From NCBI GenBank assembly GCA_963662175.1, contig OY759224.1, positions 32,311,489-32,375,488 of the forward strand: 64,000 nucleotides of DNA, in the 5' to 3' direction. A model generated the notes under the pieces. That model saw nothing but the letters and a program-made list of their open reading frames with translations. It was not told where the DNA came from and did not search any database. The stretch is from Aradus depressus (taxonomy: Eukaryota; Arthropoda; Insecta; Hemiptera; Aradidae). The stretch's first letter is position 1. Every line of letters begins with the position of its first letter. The position numbers were made by a program, and so were the translations under genes. This document shows positions 43,420-58,400 of the stretch, one piece after another.

Positions 43420-46400
43420 GTAACGACGTAGTATTTGGCATATTTTCAATATAACCCAAAACAAAGTGGCATCCATAATATTTTTTATAGTTAGGTTAGC
43501 AATCTTAAGTAAATAAGATGTAATTAAAACAGTTTTTTTTTTTTATAGGTAACGGTTTCGGATTTATAAAGACTCCTATTCTGCTCGCAGCAACATTGAA
43601 TGGCTCAAAACTAGAAACGAACGAAGTACAGCCCTCAGTATATCCTCAGTTTCACACAGAATTAGCATGGCAAGCTGATAAGAAGTATATAAGGCGGTAC
43701 GTTTTTGGGATCTTTGTAACTATATATTCTTCTTTACCACACATTAACTTCTCATTGATACTCTTATAACACAAAAAAACAAGAGATATTGACTATCAGA
43801 TAAATATTTTTGAACCTTTTTACCTACTACTACTTCTGTTTCCCATGTTGTATTATTCCTCAACGACAATCATTTTAAGAATGTTATTTCTTCACTTTTT
43901 AAATTAAACTGAATCATGTTGGAAGTTCCATAACCTATTTTTTTGTTTTTCTGATTTTTTAAAACAACATATTAAGTTTCTAACCTGCTAATTATAACCT
44001 CCATGTTGTGTTGATCCTTTTGAATTTTTTTTAGTGACAAATTGTTGACATTTTAAAATCTAGCATACATTTTTGTCATATGTTAATGAATAAAAAAAAC
44101 TTTTGAAAAAAGCCCTCTACTACTTTTTTTTGTACTTCTGATTTTCATTTTAAATTGTCCAATAGTGAATAATATTGTTGCAAAAAAAATGTTTATCTCT
44201 CTCTCTTTTATTTTAAATTACTTTATAATCATTTTTGTTTTACAGAATTATTTTACTGCATCGTCGTAGCCAACTAGATATTGTTTGTTAATTATTGTGA
44301 CTCATGCCCGGGCTTTAACTAAAAAGTCACATCGCCTACTATTAGAGCGTCGCTCTGATAGACATGAGCCTGAGTCTGCTGTGGGAGTCCTAAATTTGCA
44401 TATTTAGGTTTATTCATCTAGGTTAGGGATATTTAACGAGTACCAGACGTCGCACAGACTCGGAATCACTTAACATCTCAACCGAAGACGGCGTGCGCAA
44501 AATTTTATCACCACCCGTACCCGCGATCTTGAGCTCAATAGCCTGCTTTTAAGCTAACGGCACCATATATTGTTTGTCTAATGGACAGTGTCGATGTCTA
44601 TATTGGTTTTATGTATTAGGTTTAAAACATTTCTGTTCTGTCCTTCGGTGTTTCCAATATATCTAAATAATAGCGATAATAATGAAAATTATTTAATGTA
44701 CAAAAATCATTGTTTTATTCGTTTCATTATCTTTTCTTTTGACTTAAATTTCCCGAACACATTTTTGCGATCTGTGCCGATAAAGAGAAATGTTAATATA
44801 ATTAATATTTCGATAAACTTCATCGGTGAATCTTCATTTAATCAATCAAGTTTTCGCTCTCCCTCCAACGCCAATCGACCTAAAACTCAATATTTGATTT
44901 ATATGGGAGCTTTTGAATCCTCATAAAATTACACAATATACTTATTCATTCTATCGGAAGTTATCGTGTCCATAGGCAAACATGAAATTCCGTTGAAAAC
45001 TCCGGATCTAACTTCGATTACAATAACTTCGTTTAGCTGAGGAAGTAACAAAAAACTTGTTTAAATTTCATATTGTCTAATTCCAAAAAAATACATTCAT
45101 AAAGTGTACCGTTTCAGCTTAAGTCATCGTCAACACAAAGTTCAAAAGTGACTCGCTATATGTATATTTATTTGTGGAATTAGAGAACATAAGTAAACAA
45201 GTTCTCTCTTTTTATTTATTTTGAACTTAAATTTGTTGCGATTGTTTGCATGATTGTTGTCTCTTGTTTGTCTCAGGTTAAGAAGTGACCACACTGCTGT
45301 CAAATTAGAATGTTTTGCCATTGTCGAAGACAAACGAGAAAAAATTGGTTATGTTTTATTAAAATTGAAAACTGCACAAATTGTTACTCCTGGCACTCGT
45401 GTAAGCTCTTTTTTAATTTGTTTGGATTAATTATTATATTTTTACTTTTTTTTGTGCTATTAAAGGAAGTATTGTAATCGTGCGAAATTCCAAAATCGAG
45501 TTTTCAACGGATTTTCACGATTCTCAGGGTATATTCAGGATATGTTTTGTCCATTTTCGTGAAAATGTCTGCGCATGTGTACCTTATATATATGATTGGA
45601 ACTTTGTGAATGCTTTTAACTCACAAACGAGTGTAGTTTTATAATGATTAATAGAGTCGACAGTATCTTTTCAATGTGGAAGGACATCGAGATTCTGTCG
45701 TGTAAAAAAAATGCAAAATTTGGCCAACATTTCGAAAACTATTTATTTTCTTCTTCAGGGCCTACAGAATATAAACAACCAAATTAGACATTATGGACAA
45801 TGATATAAACAGAGACTTTATAATAATTTGAAAAAGATGGAAACAATTTTTTTACATTTATGTAAGGATATATTATATGAAAGAGAAGATGGTGTATTTA
45901 TTTTTTTCTCTTTCATACAGGTAAAAAAATTGTTTCCATCTTTTTCAAATTATTATAAAGTCTCTGTTTATATCATTGTTCATAATGTCTAATTTGTTTC
46001 TTTATGTTCTGTAGGCCCTGAAGAAGAAAATAAATAGTTTTCGAAACGGCCAAATTTTGCATTTTGTTTTACCTCACAGAACCTCGATTTCCTTCTACAT
46101 TAGAGTATAGTTTTGTACTTGAAACTTGGAATGATGAAGTCACATGTGCTAACTTAGTTTTGATTACATATCAGACAAAAATTGAGACCACTTTACCTTG
46201 AGGTTGTGTATATTTTACAAGATATCTCTTATATTTATGATCTAATCAAAAATTATCACAAATAAAAGTTGTAGAGAAAAAAACAAGGCAAATTTTATGT
46301 CAAACTCATTTGTTTAGACTTTCCTAAATTTAACTTATTTAAACAAACTATTAAAAAAAGTAAAATGAAATTAATAAAAATAATAAATGAATACTTACAA

Positions 46401-49400
46401 ATATATGAGTATAAAAAAAAATAAATAAAACGTAGATTCATTTATAATAAGTAGACACATTATTCAATTTAATAAAATTGAAGATAACTATTTTTCAAAA
46501 AACTCTTCGGAAGTGTCTTTATCGCAACGATGTTTCGGCACATTCTTACCTCCCTTCATCAGGTCCCAACGTGCGAGATATAGAAAAGAAAAAGAAAACA
46601 ATGTAACTATAACAATATATAAAACAAATATATTTATATGTATATATATTATTCAATTATAAATGAATAAATAAAAAAGTCTATTAGATAGGACTAATAG
46701 AACCAAAAAATGTAAAATACAGAATAATATCACATAGTAGTGACGAATTATAAAATACTTTATTATTGATAGTTTTAATTAAAATTGCAAAAAAGAAATT
46801 AAGAAATCATATATATACAGCTGAAAATGTCTGTGCGTATTACCGCTATAACTCACCAACGGCTTAATGGATTTCATTAATTTTTTTTTAAATTTGTTCG
46901 TCATCGTCTGTGGAAGGTTATAGGCGTTTTAGTACCTCAATATCTGGTCCATCCCAGCATCCACCCACGCAATCTTTGTAACTCAAAAATCACTGCAATG
47001 ATTAATGAGGAATCTTTTTAAATAAATTAGTTTTAGCTCCAAAGCTAGTGTTACTACAGTTGAAGGTCTATAAGCCTTATTCCATATGAATAATTGAAAA
47101 TTATAACATCATGAATGTACTGTCGAGGAACTGAATAGCCTTATAGGAGATATTGGGAGAAAAGTCAAAGTTCCCCGGGCAACGCCGGGTATTACTGCTA
47201 GTAATAAATATATGTGATTTGTCCATTACAGGACTTTCTTATAAGAACCATTTTTGCACTAAATTAATTTTATACTGACATTACTGTGTATAAGAAAGTC
47301 ACACTCAGAATTAGACTGTAGAATGAAACAGTGAAAACCACTAACGAGTGATCATATAGCCAATATGAAATGAGTTTGAGAGGGAGGAGGGAGAGTGATG
47401 TGTATAAAAGTGGTTGGTATAAGAAAGGTCTGTAATGGCGACATCAGTTTTGTTAAAATACATAAATAAATAAATTAATAATGTTTGTGATTATAGGACG
47501 AGTTGTTATGGTATCGATTACTTGGAGTAAAAAAAGTTTCAAAAGGATATACACCAGAAATAGCAATAAAATTCAAAATTGAAGATATTTCGGAGTCTAA
47601 AAGGCAAATCGAGGCTCCAAGTGTACGTATGTATATGGTAACGTTTTTATTATTATATTTTTTTAAATATGTATATATATATTGAGGGCGCCGGTAGCTC
47701 AGTGGTATGCGTGCTTGCCTTCTGAGCTCAAGAACGTGGGTTCGAAACCCGATTGAGGCCCTTAGTTTATTTTATCTGGGAGGTAAAATAAACTTAAGCA
47801 CGCCGTCCTTCGGATGGGACGTTAAGCGATGGTCCCGAGCCTGTTCGATGTCAGGTACTCGTTAAAGACCCCTGCCAAAGGTGAATAAAAATTTAGGGTA
47901 GGCAAAATTTAGGACTCCCACAGTAGAGTCTGGCTCATGTCCACCAGAGCGCTCTCTGTAGGCGATAAGACCTCGTAGTTAAAGCCCGAGCATAAAAGGT
48001 CATAAAACCTAAACCTATATATATATATATATATATATAAGCCAGTTTAGTTATTAACTAATATAAGGTTAAAAGTCATTTATGAGTCGGTGAATCACCG
48101 ACCCAGAACAAATTTATCTGTTACGTTGTCCCTCTATAAAGCCAAACGACTTTTTGGCCTGAAATTGCTTCTGAGTCCTCATACTAAATTCTGTGTCGGT
48201 ACGTTCATTACATCGGCAGTTTAGTAGAGTATTTTGAGTCGAGTTCCTCATCGACTGATTCTGCGGAAAATTTATCGATGCCATCCTTATCGGGTTTTGA
48301 ATTTAAAAATACATTTTCTTGTCGATATATTGGCAGTTTTGGGGATTTTTGATTTGAGCCTCCCTCTGACCCCCCCCCCCCCCCCCCCCTCCCTTTCAGC
48401 TGATTCCACTCAATATGAATAGGTGGTTCTGGATACACATATAAAATTTCATATCAATTCGTTCGTTATAGGTGAGTTTTTTTTTTTCATTTTTGGAATC
48501 AGGAGGTAGGAAAACTTGAAATTCCGTCGAAAACTCCTCTCCAATTTTCTGACAGATTACATAACTTCCGCTGTACTTCGTTGGGAAAGTAAAAATTCAA
48601 GACTGAGAAAAAATATTAATAAAACAAAAAAGGAAAATTCCTGAATATTTGGAAAATGAAGATGAGACAGGAACCTGTTAAAGAGACTTGGCTGCACTGT
48701 TTGGTAACAGTCAATAACCTTTTATCTTTTGATAAATCAGAACAAAATAATTAACGAAAAAATAAAAATATATGAAAACTATTTATTTTGTTCTTTCCAT
48801 TTTTATTTTAGTTAATTTTTGACTTCGTGAGTATTGAGTTTTTCTCACGATGGTCATTTATTTTTACAAATGCAACGTACGTTGTATAGGTTCGGGGTTA
48901 TTTGTTTAAATCAATACTTCATTACGCAATAATGTGTCTGCCTAGACACAGGTCATGGGTGCTTCATTTTCAATCGCCATATTGTTATTTATCACATCTC
49001 ATTTTTTTTTTTTTTTTAAATAATACTGATTGGTAAGCTCTTACTGTTTTAAAAGTTAGGATAAGTAAAAAAAATATGTATGCATGAATTTCTTAGAAAC
49101 ATTTTAAATTATTTTTCAAAATTTGAGTATAAAAAATTAATAACGTCGAAAAAAGTCATCAGCGCAAACATTTGTGCGAAATTTTCATTGTAATAAGTTC
49201 AAAATATTTTATTTTAGGATTTTTTTTTCAGTGTTCGAAATAATAGATGTATTATTTCAATTGGAAATACATAGATCTCACTTCCGCGGGCGCCGGTAGC
49301 TCAGTGGTACGCGTGCTTGCTTACTGAGTTCAAAATCGCGGGTTCGAAACCCAGTCGAGGCCTTTAGTTTATTTTATCTGGGAGGTGACGTTCAGCGATG

Positions 49401-52400
49401 GTCCAGGTGTCAGGCACTCGTTAAAGACCTCTACCCTAGTTGAATAAAGATTTAGGGTTGGCAATATTTATTTGTTTCTCATAGTAGATTCGGGCTTATG
49501 ACCACCAGAGTGACAAAAGAGCTCTGGTAGCTCTTGTAGTAGGCGATATGACCTTGTAGTTAAAGCCCGGGCATGAATCATAATAACTTATTAAGAGGAT
49601 TTTCATGTAAAATACAAAAAAAATGTAAACTCACCTTTAATTATTGTTCAGCTGTTTATTACATTAGCTGTACCATTTCAACAAAAAATAAGTTTTTCAA
49701 TATTTTTTTTTAAGATTAACTTACCTTTATTATTACCTGATGTTGAAAAATTTTAAATGGTGTCATATACATGCCAAACCGAACTTATATACCAAGTTTC
49801 ATGAAAATCCGTTGTGGTTCTTGAGTAAGGAGGAACACAAGAATTTAGAGGGGAGACATGGGACAAAAACTATTCGTTTTGATCTTAAATCAAAGTTTTT
49901 AGACATTTTGAAATCGTAAGTACAAAAAAAGTTTCACTTTGGCTAACTATTACAAGGCTTACTATATCCTTCGGATATGCGAGGAAGCAAAATTTAAAAA
50001 AAAAAAGTTTTAATGTAAAATTTCTTGATTTTTTAAAAAGATTTTATTTATATTTAAAGTTGTTTCGTTGTTTCCTCTACTTCAGGATGAAGGATCGGCT
50101 GAGAGGAAGCATGCTATCTGTGAGACTGGGGATGCACTAATGGAGGAGCAAGTGTCACCAAGGAGGTTCTATCCTCTTCAGATCGGACCTCCGCACCTCT
50201 GCACGGAGCTCTATCAGCTCTCTATAGCCATTGTATCTCTGGGAAATCTACTTTCTGTACGTATGTCTATCTTTTGGTTTGTATTCCGCTAGACTAGTAT
50301 AAAGGATACGCTCCTAGTAGGTAAAAGAAGTTTTTAGGAGATTCTGTATCACCAGCAATGTACTTCCTCACTACGAATTAATCAATTAACTTTTCGCTCC
50401 CTCTCCAAAAACAGTCGCAATAATATTCAATAGTTGACTTACTATTGGGGGCTCCTAAACTCTCCCCTGAACCCCCCCCCCCCCCTTCTCTTCAGTCGAT
50501 ATCGCTGAAATTTGACAGGTTATGTCCTTATTGTCTTTTGACTTACAATATGAAATTTCATGTCGATACATTTATTTTATTGGCAGTTGTTGAGTTTTTT
50601 GTTGAGTCCCCCTTTTCCTTCGTGTCGTCCTTATGGGGTTTTGGTCACACATATAAAATACATTTATTGTATCGACAGTTATTAGTGTTTTCATGTTAAA
50701 CCTTCCCCTTATCCCCTGTAGTGTAAACAACAAATTTTTCAAAACTTATAGACTCTACGAATCAACGGCTTTGGATAAGTACCAATCGGGACACAGAATG
50801 TTTTTTTATTTTTACCATCTTAAGTCGGAAGATATTTTTTTGGTTAATTGGTACAAATTACAGTAGAATCAATTTTTCCCAGGGTTATTTATATATTTTT
50901 TTAGAGCTTCACTCAAAGTGTAATAATTAATTTTCTCTTATATCATTAATGATTTATTTTAACTTTTTTTTTTACGTAAAATCTGTTAGTCAATTTTGTT
51001 CAGTAAATATCTTAAGGTAAATTCATTTAGATAGAATTTTTTTTTTTAAATTAACTTCAAGTAACTTCATTTTATTTTAAATTCATTTCATTTTATTTTA
51101 ATATTTAAATTCTAATTATTCAATAATAACACTTTTATTTAGTACAATTTTATTTTCATATTAGCAATAATCATTTTATTACAATTTTGGCATATCCCTT
51201 GTGTGGAAGAATAACTTCATTTTATTTTAAATTCATTTAATATTATTACGTATTATCATAAACCCTAATTTTATTACACCCCCTTCCCTTTTGTCTATTT
51301 GGCTGAAAAACAACAGGTGTCGTTAGAGGGTTCTAGATTCACATATTCAATTTCGTGTCGATACATTCATTCTATCGACAGTTATTAGTGTTTTCATGTT
51401 ATACCTTTTGATATATTAATTTAATTTATTTTTCTATTTTTCTTTAGATAATGCCGGAAGACGCAGAGAGTTTCCCGCTGTCTGTCCACTATGCCGTGAT
51501 GGGGCTGTCCATTCTCAAGGACGATTTGTCTCAGTTTCGTGACAACATGAACAATGGAACCACAACACTTCAGCTCTGGACAAAACTCCACTTTCTCAAT
51601 GCATACTTCAAAGACTTCCCAAATATTTGTCTTAAACTTCTGTCTAACAAAGACCTTCTGGGAACTGGACAAATTAATTTACAGGTTTGTTTCATTATTA
51701 TTATTTTTTTAAATATATATATCGATAGAGTGAGGGCGCCGGTAGCTCAGTGGTATGCGTGCTTAACTTCTGAGCTCAAGAACGTGGGTTCGTCACCCGA
51801 ACGAGGCCCTTAGTTTATTTTATCTGGGAGGCATGCCGTCCTTCGGATGGGACGTTAAGCGATGGTCCTCCCGAGCCTGTGCGATGTCAGATACTCGTTA
51901 AAGACCCCTACCCTAAGTGAATAAAAATTTAGGGTAGGCAAAATTTAGGACTCCCACAGTAGAGTCAGGCTCATGTCCACCAGAGTGACGAAAGAGCGCT
52001 CTGGAAGTAGGCGATATGACCTCGTAGTTAAAGCCCGGGCAAGAGTCATAAAACCTAAACCTATGTAGTTCAGAAGTGGGATATCTCAGAATTATTGATT
52101 TTTGAGAAAATGCATTTTAATGTTTCGTTCGCTTCTGAACTTCTTGTTTTCATTTCATATTGGAATGCAACTATATTTATAAGGGTTCACAGGTTCATAG
52201 ATCAGTATTAAGACATTTCAAATGATCTAGTTTCTGAAACAAAACATTTGGGAAAAAATGAAAATTCTATAACAGGTTATGTGCATTTTATAATTTTCAG
52301 GAGTTTGGTATGTTGGCCAACAAGAATGGACTGAAGCTAAGTTCTCAAGTTTTCTTTACTCTAAGTTCTGATCCTGAGAAAGAGAAAGGTCGTTCAGATG

Positions 52401-55400
52401 TCTTCATAGAGATGGAGGTTAGCCTGTGTCATATGAAGGACTACATCTCTGTTAAGATGGACCAGGAGACCCAGTCTAATTACGACATCTCTCCCAGGTG
52501 TCTCGAGTCTGGTAAGTTGCCTCTTTGTATCTCTTAGGCCGTTCGTCCATTGGCGTCATTGATATCAAGAAACCAATCGCGTACGATCAAGCCATCAGTT
52601 GCATGAACATCGTTCTAGTATGAAGATGCAAGTCCGTGAACTGATACGACTAAAACGATGCGACCAAGAGACTGGTTGCGAGCGCAACTTATTCAACATG
52701 CTTCTGCGCAATCAGATCGTCCGTCGTCAGCGATTATCCCCCACGGAGGGATATCAAAACGCCCCATGACAACGTGGGGAATTTTCGATAATTGTGTTAC
52801 GTACTTTATGGGCGGCCGCTTGACTAAAAATGTTTTAGATAAATTAAAATATTTTTGTATAAAAAATCACTTCTTTACAAGATATACTTTCCGAGAATTC
52901 AAGATGGAGGGCTCTTAGGAGAAAGATGGAGGGATATTAGGCAGAAATCACAAATGTTGTATATAATTTTAGAGGGCGCACAGTGTGAAATTTATGAGTT
53001 TTGATTTTCAAAATTCGAGCCCCCGCTCAATTTTTCATCAATTTAGATGAAATTAGGTGCAAAATATTTGTGAAAGCTGGCTTTTTATCAGATAACTGCG
53101 GGTTTCACAATCAAGGTATTATATGTGGCACAAATAGCCAATGTATTGAATTTGGACCACTTTAGGCCAAAATGACAACATTAGGACCACTTTTGGCTAA
53201 AATAAATATTGAATTCGTAATCAGCTACCCAAAAAACATTAATTTAAGTTGTAAAAATCCTTTAACAAAAACTTAGACAAAAAATTTTTTTTTTAATTTT
53301 CGCGGGGTTTTGGCAGCTGTTAATTGGCATATAATACCTTGATTGTGAAACCCGCAGTTACCTGATAAAAAGCCAGCTTTCACAAATATTTTGCACCTAG
53401 TTTCGTCCAAATTGATCAAAAATTGAGTGGGGGCTCGAATTTTGAAAATTAAAACTCATAAATTTCACACTGTGCGCCAGTAGCTCAGAGGTAACGTGCT
53501 AGCCTACTGAGCTCAAGATCACGAATTCGAACTCCGGCCGAGGCCCATAGATTATTTTATTTGAGATGAAAAGAAAACGTGAGCTCGCAGTTCTTCGGAA
53601 GGGACATTAAGCGATGGTCTTGAGTCTGTACGATGTCAGATACTCGTTAAAAACCCCTGTCCTAGGTGAATAAAAATAAATTTAGGGTAGGCAAAATTTA
53701 GGAATCCCATAGTAGAGTCGGGCTCAACTCCACCAGAGTGACGAAAGAGCGTTATATTATGACCTCGAAGTTAAACCCCGGGTATGAGTCACAATAACCA
53801 ACTATAAAAGTTTAGAAACTGATGAAAGAATTTTATTTTGAATGATCGACTTTGAAATATGAAAAAAAAAAAAAAAAGGTTATTTGAATTGCTGGTTTGA
53901 ATAAGGAGATTTTGAATTCACAATATATATTTTTTTGGCAGCTATATTATTCTCCGTTATATTTGCTAAGACATATCTTTTGAGTCGACAGCATATCAAT
54001 TTGAAATACTTATATATAAAGGTATATGGTTTTATAAATTGTAAAATCAAAAAAATATATACGACAATAATATAGCTGATATTCATCAATTTAAACAATT
54101 GCATCTTTCAATTCCCGCGCAATATTGCACAAACGAAATTCCCGATTTTTTACAAGATCTGAGTGAACCCAGTACTTCTTCCCTTGCGCACACCTCTTCC
54201 GTCTCCTGAACAACATGAACGCTATCATATCCTCCTCGAATGAAGACATATTTACAACTGACCTAAAATAGATGCTTACAGTGGAAAGAAAAATACGCGA
54301 CTGGTTTCATTAAGATTTGTTTCATGGTTTCAATGACGGGAGGGGTCTCATTATTACCTCTATCTCTTGAACAATTATTTCACTTTAATATGGTTAAAGT
54401 GTTATTATAAATTACCCACCAGATACGAGCGGCTCATAGTGAGTCGACATATAATACTTCATTGTGTAATAATAATAATGACATTATAGGAGACGGTCCT
54501 TCGAGGGCTCCTTCAGCGGAGTCACATCAGCTGTCAGACGTCTCTCTGGTGGTAAGACCAGAGGAAGAGCAACTAGAGCAGGAGTTGGACCAAGAAGAAC
54601 CTTCCCACCTGGTACTTTTTATAGTTAGATTTGAAATATAAGTATAGTTGGTTCATTATAAGTTGGCAGGTCCGCACACCAGTTTTTTATTTTATTTTTT
54701 GGGATTGTGTTAGGGCCCGTTGCGGGCATCCCTCCCTTCCAGTGAAACCCCAATCATCTGCACGAGAGGTGCGGACGCCTTTCTGGATTAGTGACTTTTC
54801 CAGATAATCAAAAGTACCGAACACTAGTCAATTTTCCGGCCGATTCATAAATGATTTATTTTTACTTAAAGATACACCGCGTCTCAGTAACTCTCATATT
54901 TACTTTTTTTCCCCATAAATTCACAAGAAAATGAAATATCAGTTCATCCCATAAGTAATATCTGTTTTTGTATTCTGGGATAAAAAGTAATAAAAAACTT
55001 ACTGTTGATTTTCAATCAGTTATGTGTTTTTCACAATTCTCTGTAACATTTTTCCATACTATTTCAATACCTCTTTTAAAAAAACTCTTTGAGTTTTGGT
55101 CTGTTAAATAAAACGACTGCTCTTTTTACCTCTACCGATGAAGCCACCCGCTGGCCAATTAGAATGTTCTTGAGACTCCGGGACAGATGATTGATGGACC
55201 CAAGTGGTGTAACTTTTATAAGGTCTTCCATTGTCCGGTGCTAAATCGGTGCCTATTAACCACAGAAGAGCGTTTTTTTCTTGCAAGGCTAGTTTCGATA
55301 GGTCACGTTGTTCGCTCTAGTCCTCTATATTCCAATTGTCTGGTTTCATTTTAAACAATTCCTTCCATATCCCAACGAACAGACGATAACACCTTCCCGC

Positions 55401-58400
55401 GGGTGGAGGTCTCTTCTAGCCTGCGGTATTGGCGTTTCCCGGAGTTAAGGCGCCCCCTCACTAAAGTGTTCTTCGCCAAAATTTCCCAACACTTTTCGGT
55501 GTATGGAAATCGCATTCCAGCCTTTCTTAAACCGGCCACAAAACAACATGCCGACAGTGCTCACGTGTCACTTTCTTTTCAAAATATAATCTAGGGAGAG
55601 AATCTGTTTTTTCCATAGTAGGATGAAAAAGTCTTCGGTGCATCACCGGCTATGTACTTCCACAGCAATAAATCGATTACTTTTGCTCTCCAAAGCCAAT
55701 CGACCATTTTGGCTAAAACTCAATGTTTGATTTACATAGTGGCTTCTGAATCCGCATACTAAATTTCGTGTTGATGCATCATTACATCGGCAGTTATTAG
55801 GGTACTTAATTCGAATCCTTCTTCTCTGGTCCTCCTTCACTTCTATTTTATGAAATAATTGGTTATTTGTTTATGGTTCTTGTTCTCAAACCTTCTTGTA
55901 GCAGCCATGTCAGGCCATATTTTCATATAGAGAGGATCTGTTGACGAGGCTTCGATTCTCTCCAACGAATAATCTTCATGGAATTACTTTTAACTCAATT
56001 CCAAGAGAAAAAAATCCGTTTCAGTTAATCGGATTGTTATTATATTTAAGTAGAGCTATTATCTACTTTTAACTTGTCTTTTTTTTTTGTATACAATGGA
56101 AAATAATGTCTTATTTTACCTGAATATGTCACTTGGAAATTGTTCAATTTTATAATAAATTCTTACCACAAAATATTCAAAATTTAAAAATGTACGTTAT
56201 GTTCGGAACTGTCTTCTCTTTCCTCCCGCCCTCTGTAGCACCACTGAAAAGGTAACACAGATGTAATATCCTCATTGAAGTGATGACTTCATCTGTCAAC
56301 TTTACAATGAACCAAATATAGTACATCTGTTATTGATAAAGAAAATAACTACATATATTTTTTTTTACAGTATCAACAAGAATCAGACCCTATCGAGATA
56401 TCATTTCCAAATGTGCTTCCTCCAGAGACCTTGAATCCTTCTGGACTCTCTAGCCGATTGGACCAACGGAGGGGTATGGTTATATCTATGGTCACAGGGA
56501 ATAAGTTGGTTAAGTCGTAAAATGGCCAAAATGAGTTAAGTGTACTGAGATCATCTCCCAAGTCATCTGCGCACTGTAAATAAGTTGGGAGCTCAGGACT
56601 CTAATACTTTCGGAATTATAAAGATGTGGGTTTCTTGGTATCTCATAAAATTGTGTATGTTCTCGGTTAAATCAACTTAATCTTCTATAGAAAGTTAAAA
56701 TAAAGAACAGATAAATTATAGATACTGATGATGCAAATACTTCCCGAAACGTCTCTATCTTTTTTTAAGCAAAAATTCAGGAACTCCTTACACAACCCAA
56801 AAGTAAATATTATTGTATATTATATATTATAGTATACTATAATATTATTATATTATTGTTAATCCCCTTTCCTTTGGTTTCAAATGTTGAAAGTATTGTT
56901 TTTTAATTTAATTTTATTATTTTCACAGACATTGGATTTGATGAGGCAGCGTCCAAAGCTGTAGAAGAATTAGAAGACTGGAAAGAAAGACAGGAAGAAC
57001 TGTTCAAAGCTGAGGCAAGTACACTATATATAACGTACTAGCAGGTTGACCTAGCGTTGCCTGGGAGTAACTTTGTTTTGTCTGTTAACAAACAGTGATT
57101 GTCATCATCATCATGGGGCTACAACCCGGTGACGGGTCCTGGCCTCCTCCACCAACAGCCGTCAATTGTCTCGATCCTATGCGGTTGCCATCCAGTTCCT
57201 GATGCGAAATATGTTTCGGGCATCTTGTGCCACACCATCTGCCCATCTCAGCTTAGGTCTCCCTCGCCGTCTTACTCCGTGAATGGGCTCCAATAGCAGC
57301 TTCTTCGGCATTTCTTTAGCTTCCATCCTGGCGACATGTCCCGCCCATCTTAACCGCCCAATCTTCATGACCTTCAGGACATCTGGTTCTCTATATAGCT
57401 CGTAGAGCTCCTGGTTGTTGCGTCTGCGCCATGCATGGCCTACTTGCACTCCTCCAAATATTCTGCGCAGAACCTTCCTTTCGAACACCAATAGGCTCTG
57501 TTCGCTCATTTTCGTAGTTGTCCAGGTTTCTGAGCCATACAGAAGAACTGGGCGAATAAGGGTCTTATATAGAACGAATTTAGTCTGCCTGGATATGTGG
57601 TTGCTTCTGAAGTGCTTGCTGAGACCAAAGTAGCACTTGTTTGCCGCAAAGATTCTCTTCCTTATCTCAGTTTCGTTAGTATTGTCTTGTGTAACTATGG
57701 AGCCCAAGTAGGTAAACTCTGCGACCTACTCAAATTTGTGGGGACCTGTTTCAAGGGTGATTCAGTACAACTGGTAAACAGTTTTTCGACTAATATCAAT
57801 TACAAGTTACCCGACAAACTGAGAAAACATTAAATGACTTTTTCTCCAGTAAACCCAGCCTCTATTCAGGGATTTTGAATTCATATGTTTCCTAAAACTT
57901 ATTCTTAAATATGCTGATTCAAAATGTGGAGTTTGTTTTGAATATGTTTGGTCATTTTCCGTAATGATGGGACAAACAAACACACAACCATACAGACACG
58001 AATTACTCTTGTATGTCATTTGTTTGATCTGTAGCGGATAGGACTCAAAATGTTGAGCAAAATACCAAATGTACCGACAGCCACCCCCCCCCCCCCCCCC
58101 CTTTCCCTTATTCCCTTTTATTTTTTACTTTCCCAGCTATACGAAGTATAGAGGAAGTTACATAATCGACCAATAATTCGTTGCGAATGTTCAACGGAAT
58201 TTCGTATTTTCCGACCTCCAGATTCTTTTTTTTTTTTTTTTTTAAATTTTATTTACAAATAGATATTTAAAACTGTATAAAAATAAATAAAACAAGCAAA
58301 TGTGCTAATAGAGTGATAATGGCAATGTCGAAATGTCAAGAGGGGAGAAATCAGCCAGTGGTGACTCTTCCTAGTCACTGATTTACTCTCATTTGTATCT

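Noticed and set aside
47687..47760. tRNA genes at the SINE heads (also 19414, 49287, 51731, 60404)
   Set aside because: A-box and B-box are present, but each is continuous with the ~330-bp SINE body, several with target duplications, and no acceptor stem closes.
55104..55540. Missing CEP120 exons (third C2 domain) in intron 8
   Set aside because: The open stretches are on the opposite strand and do not resemble a C2 domain.
57415..57833. Plus-strand open frames over the RTE fragment
   Set aside because: They are antisense shadows of the LINE reverse-transcriptase tail on the minus strand.
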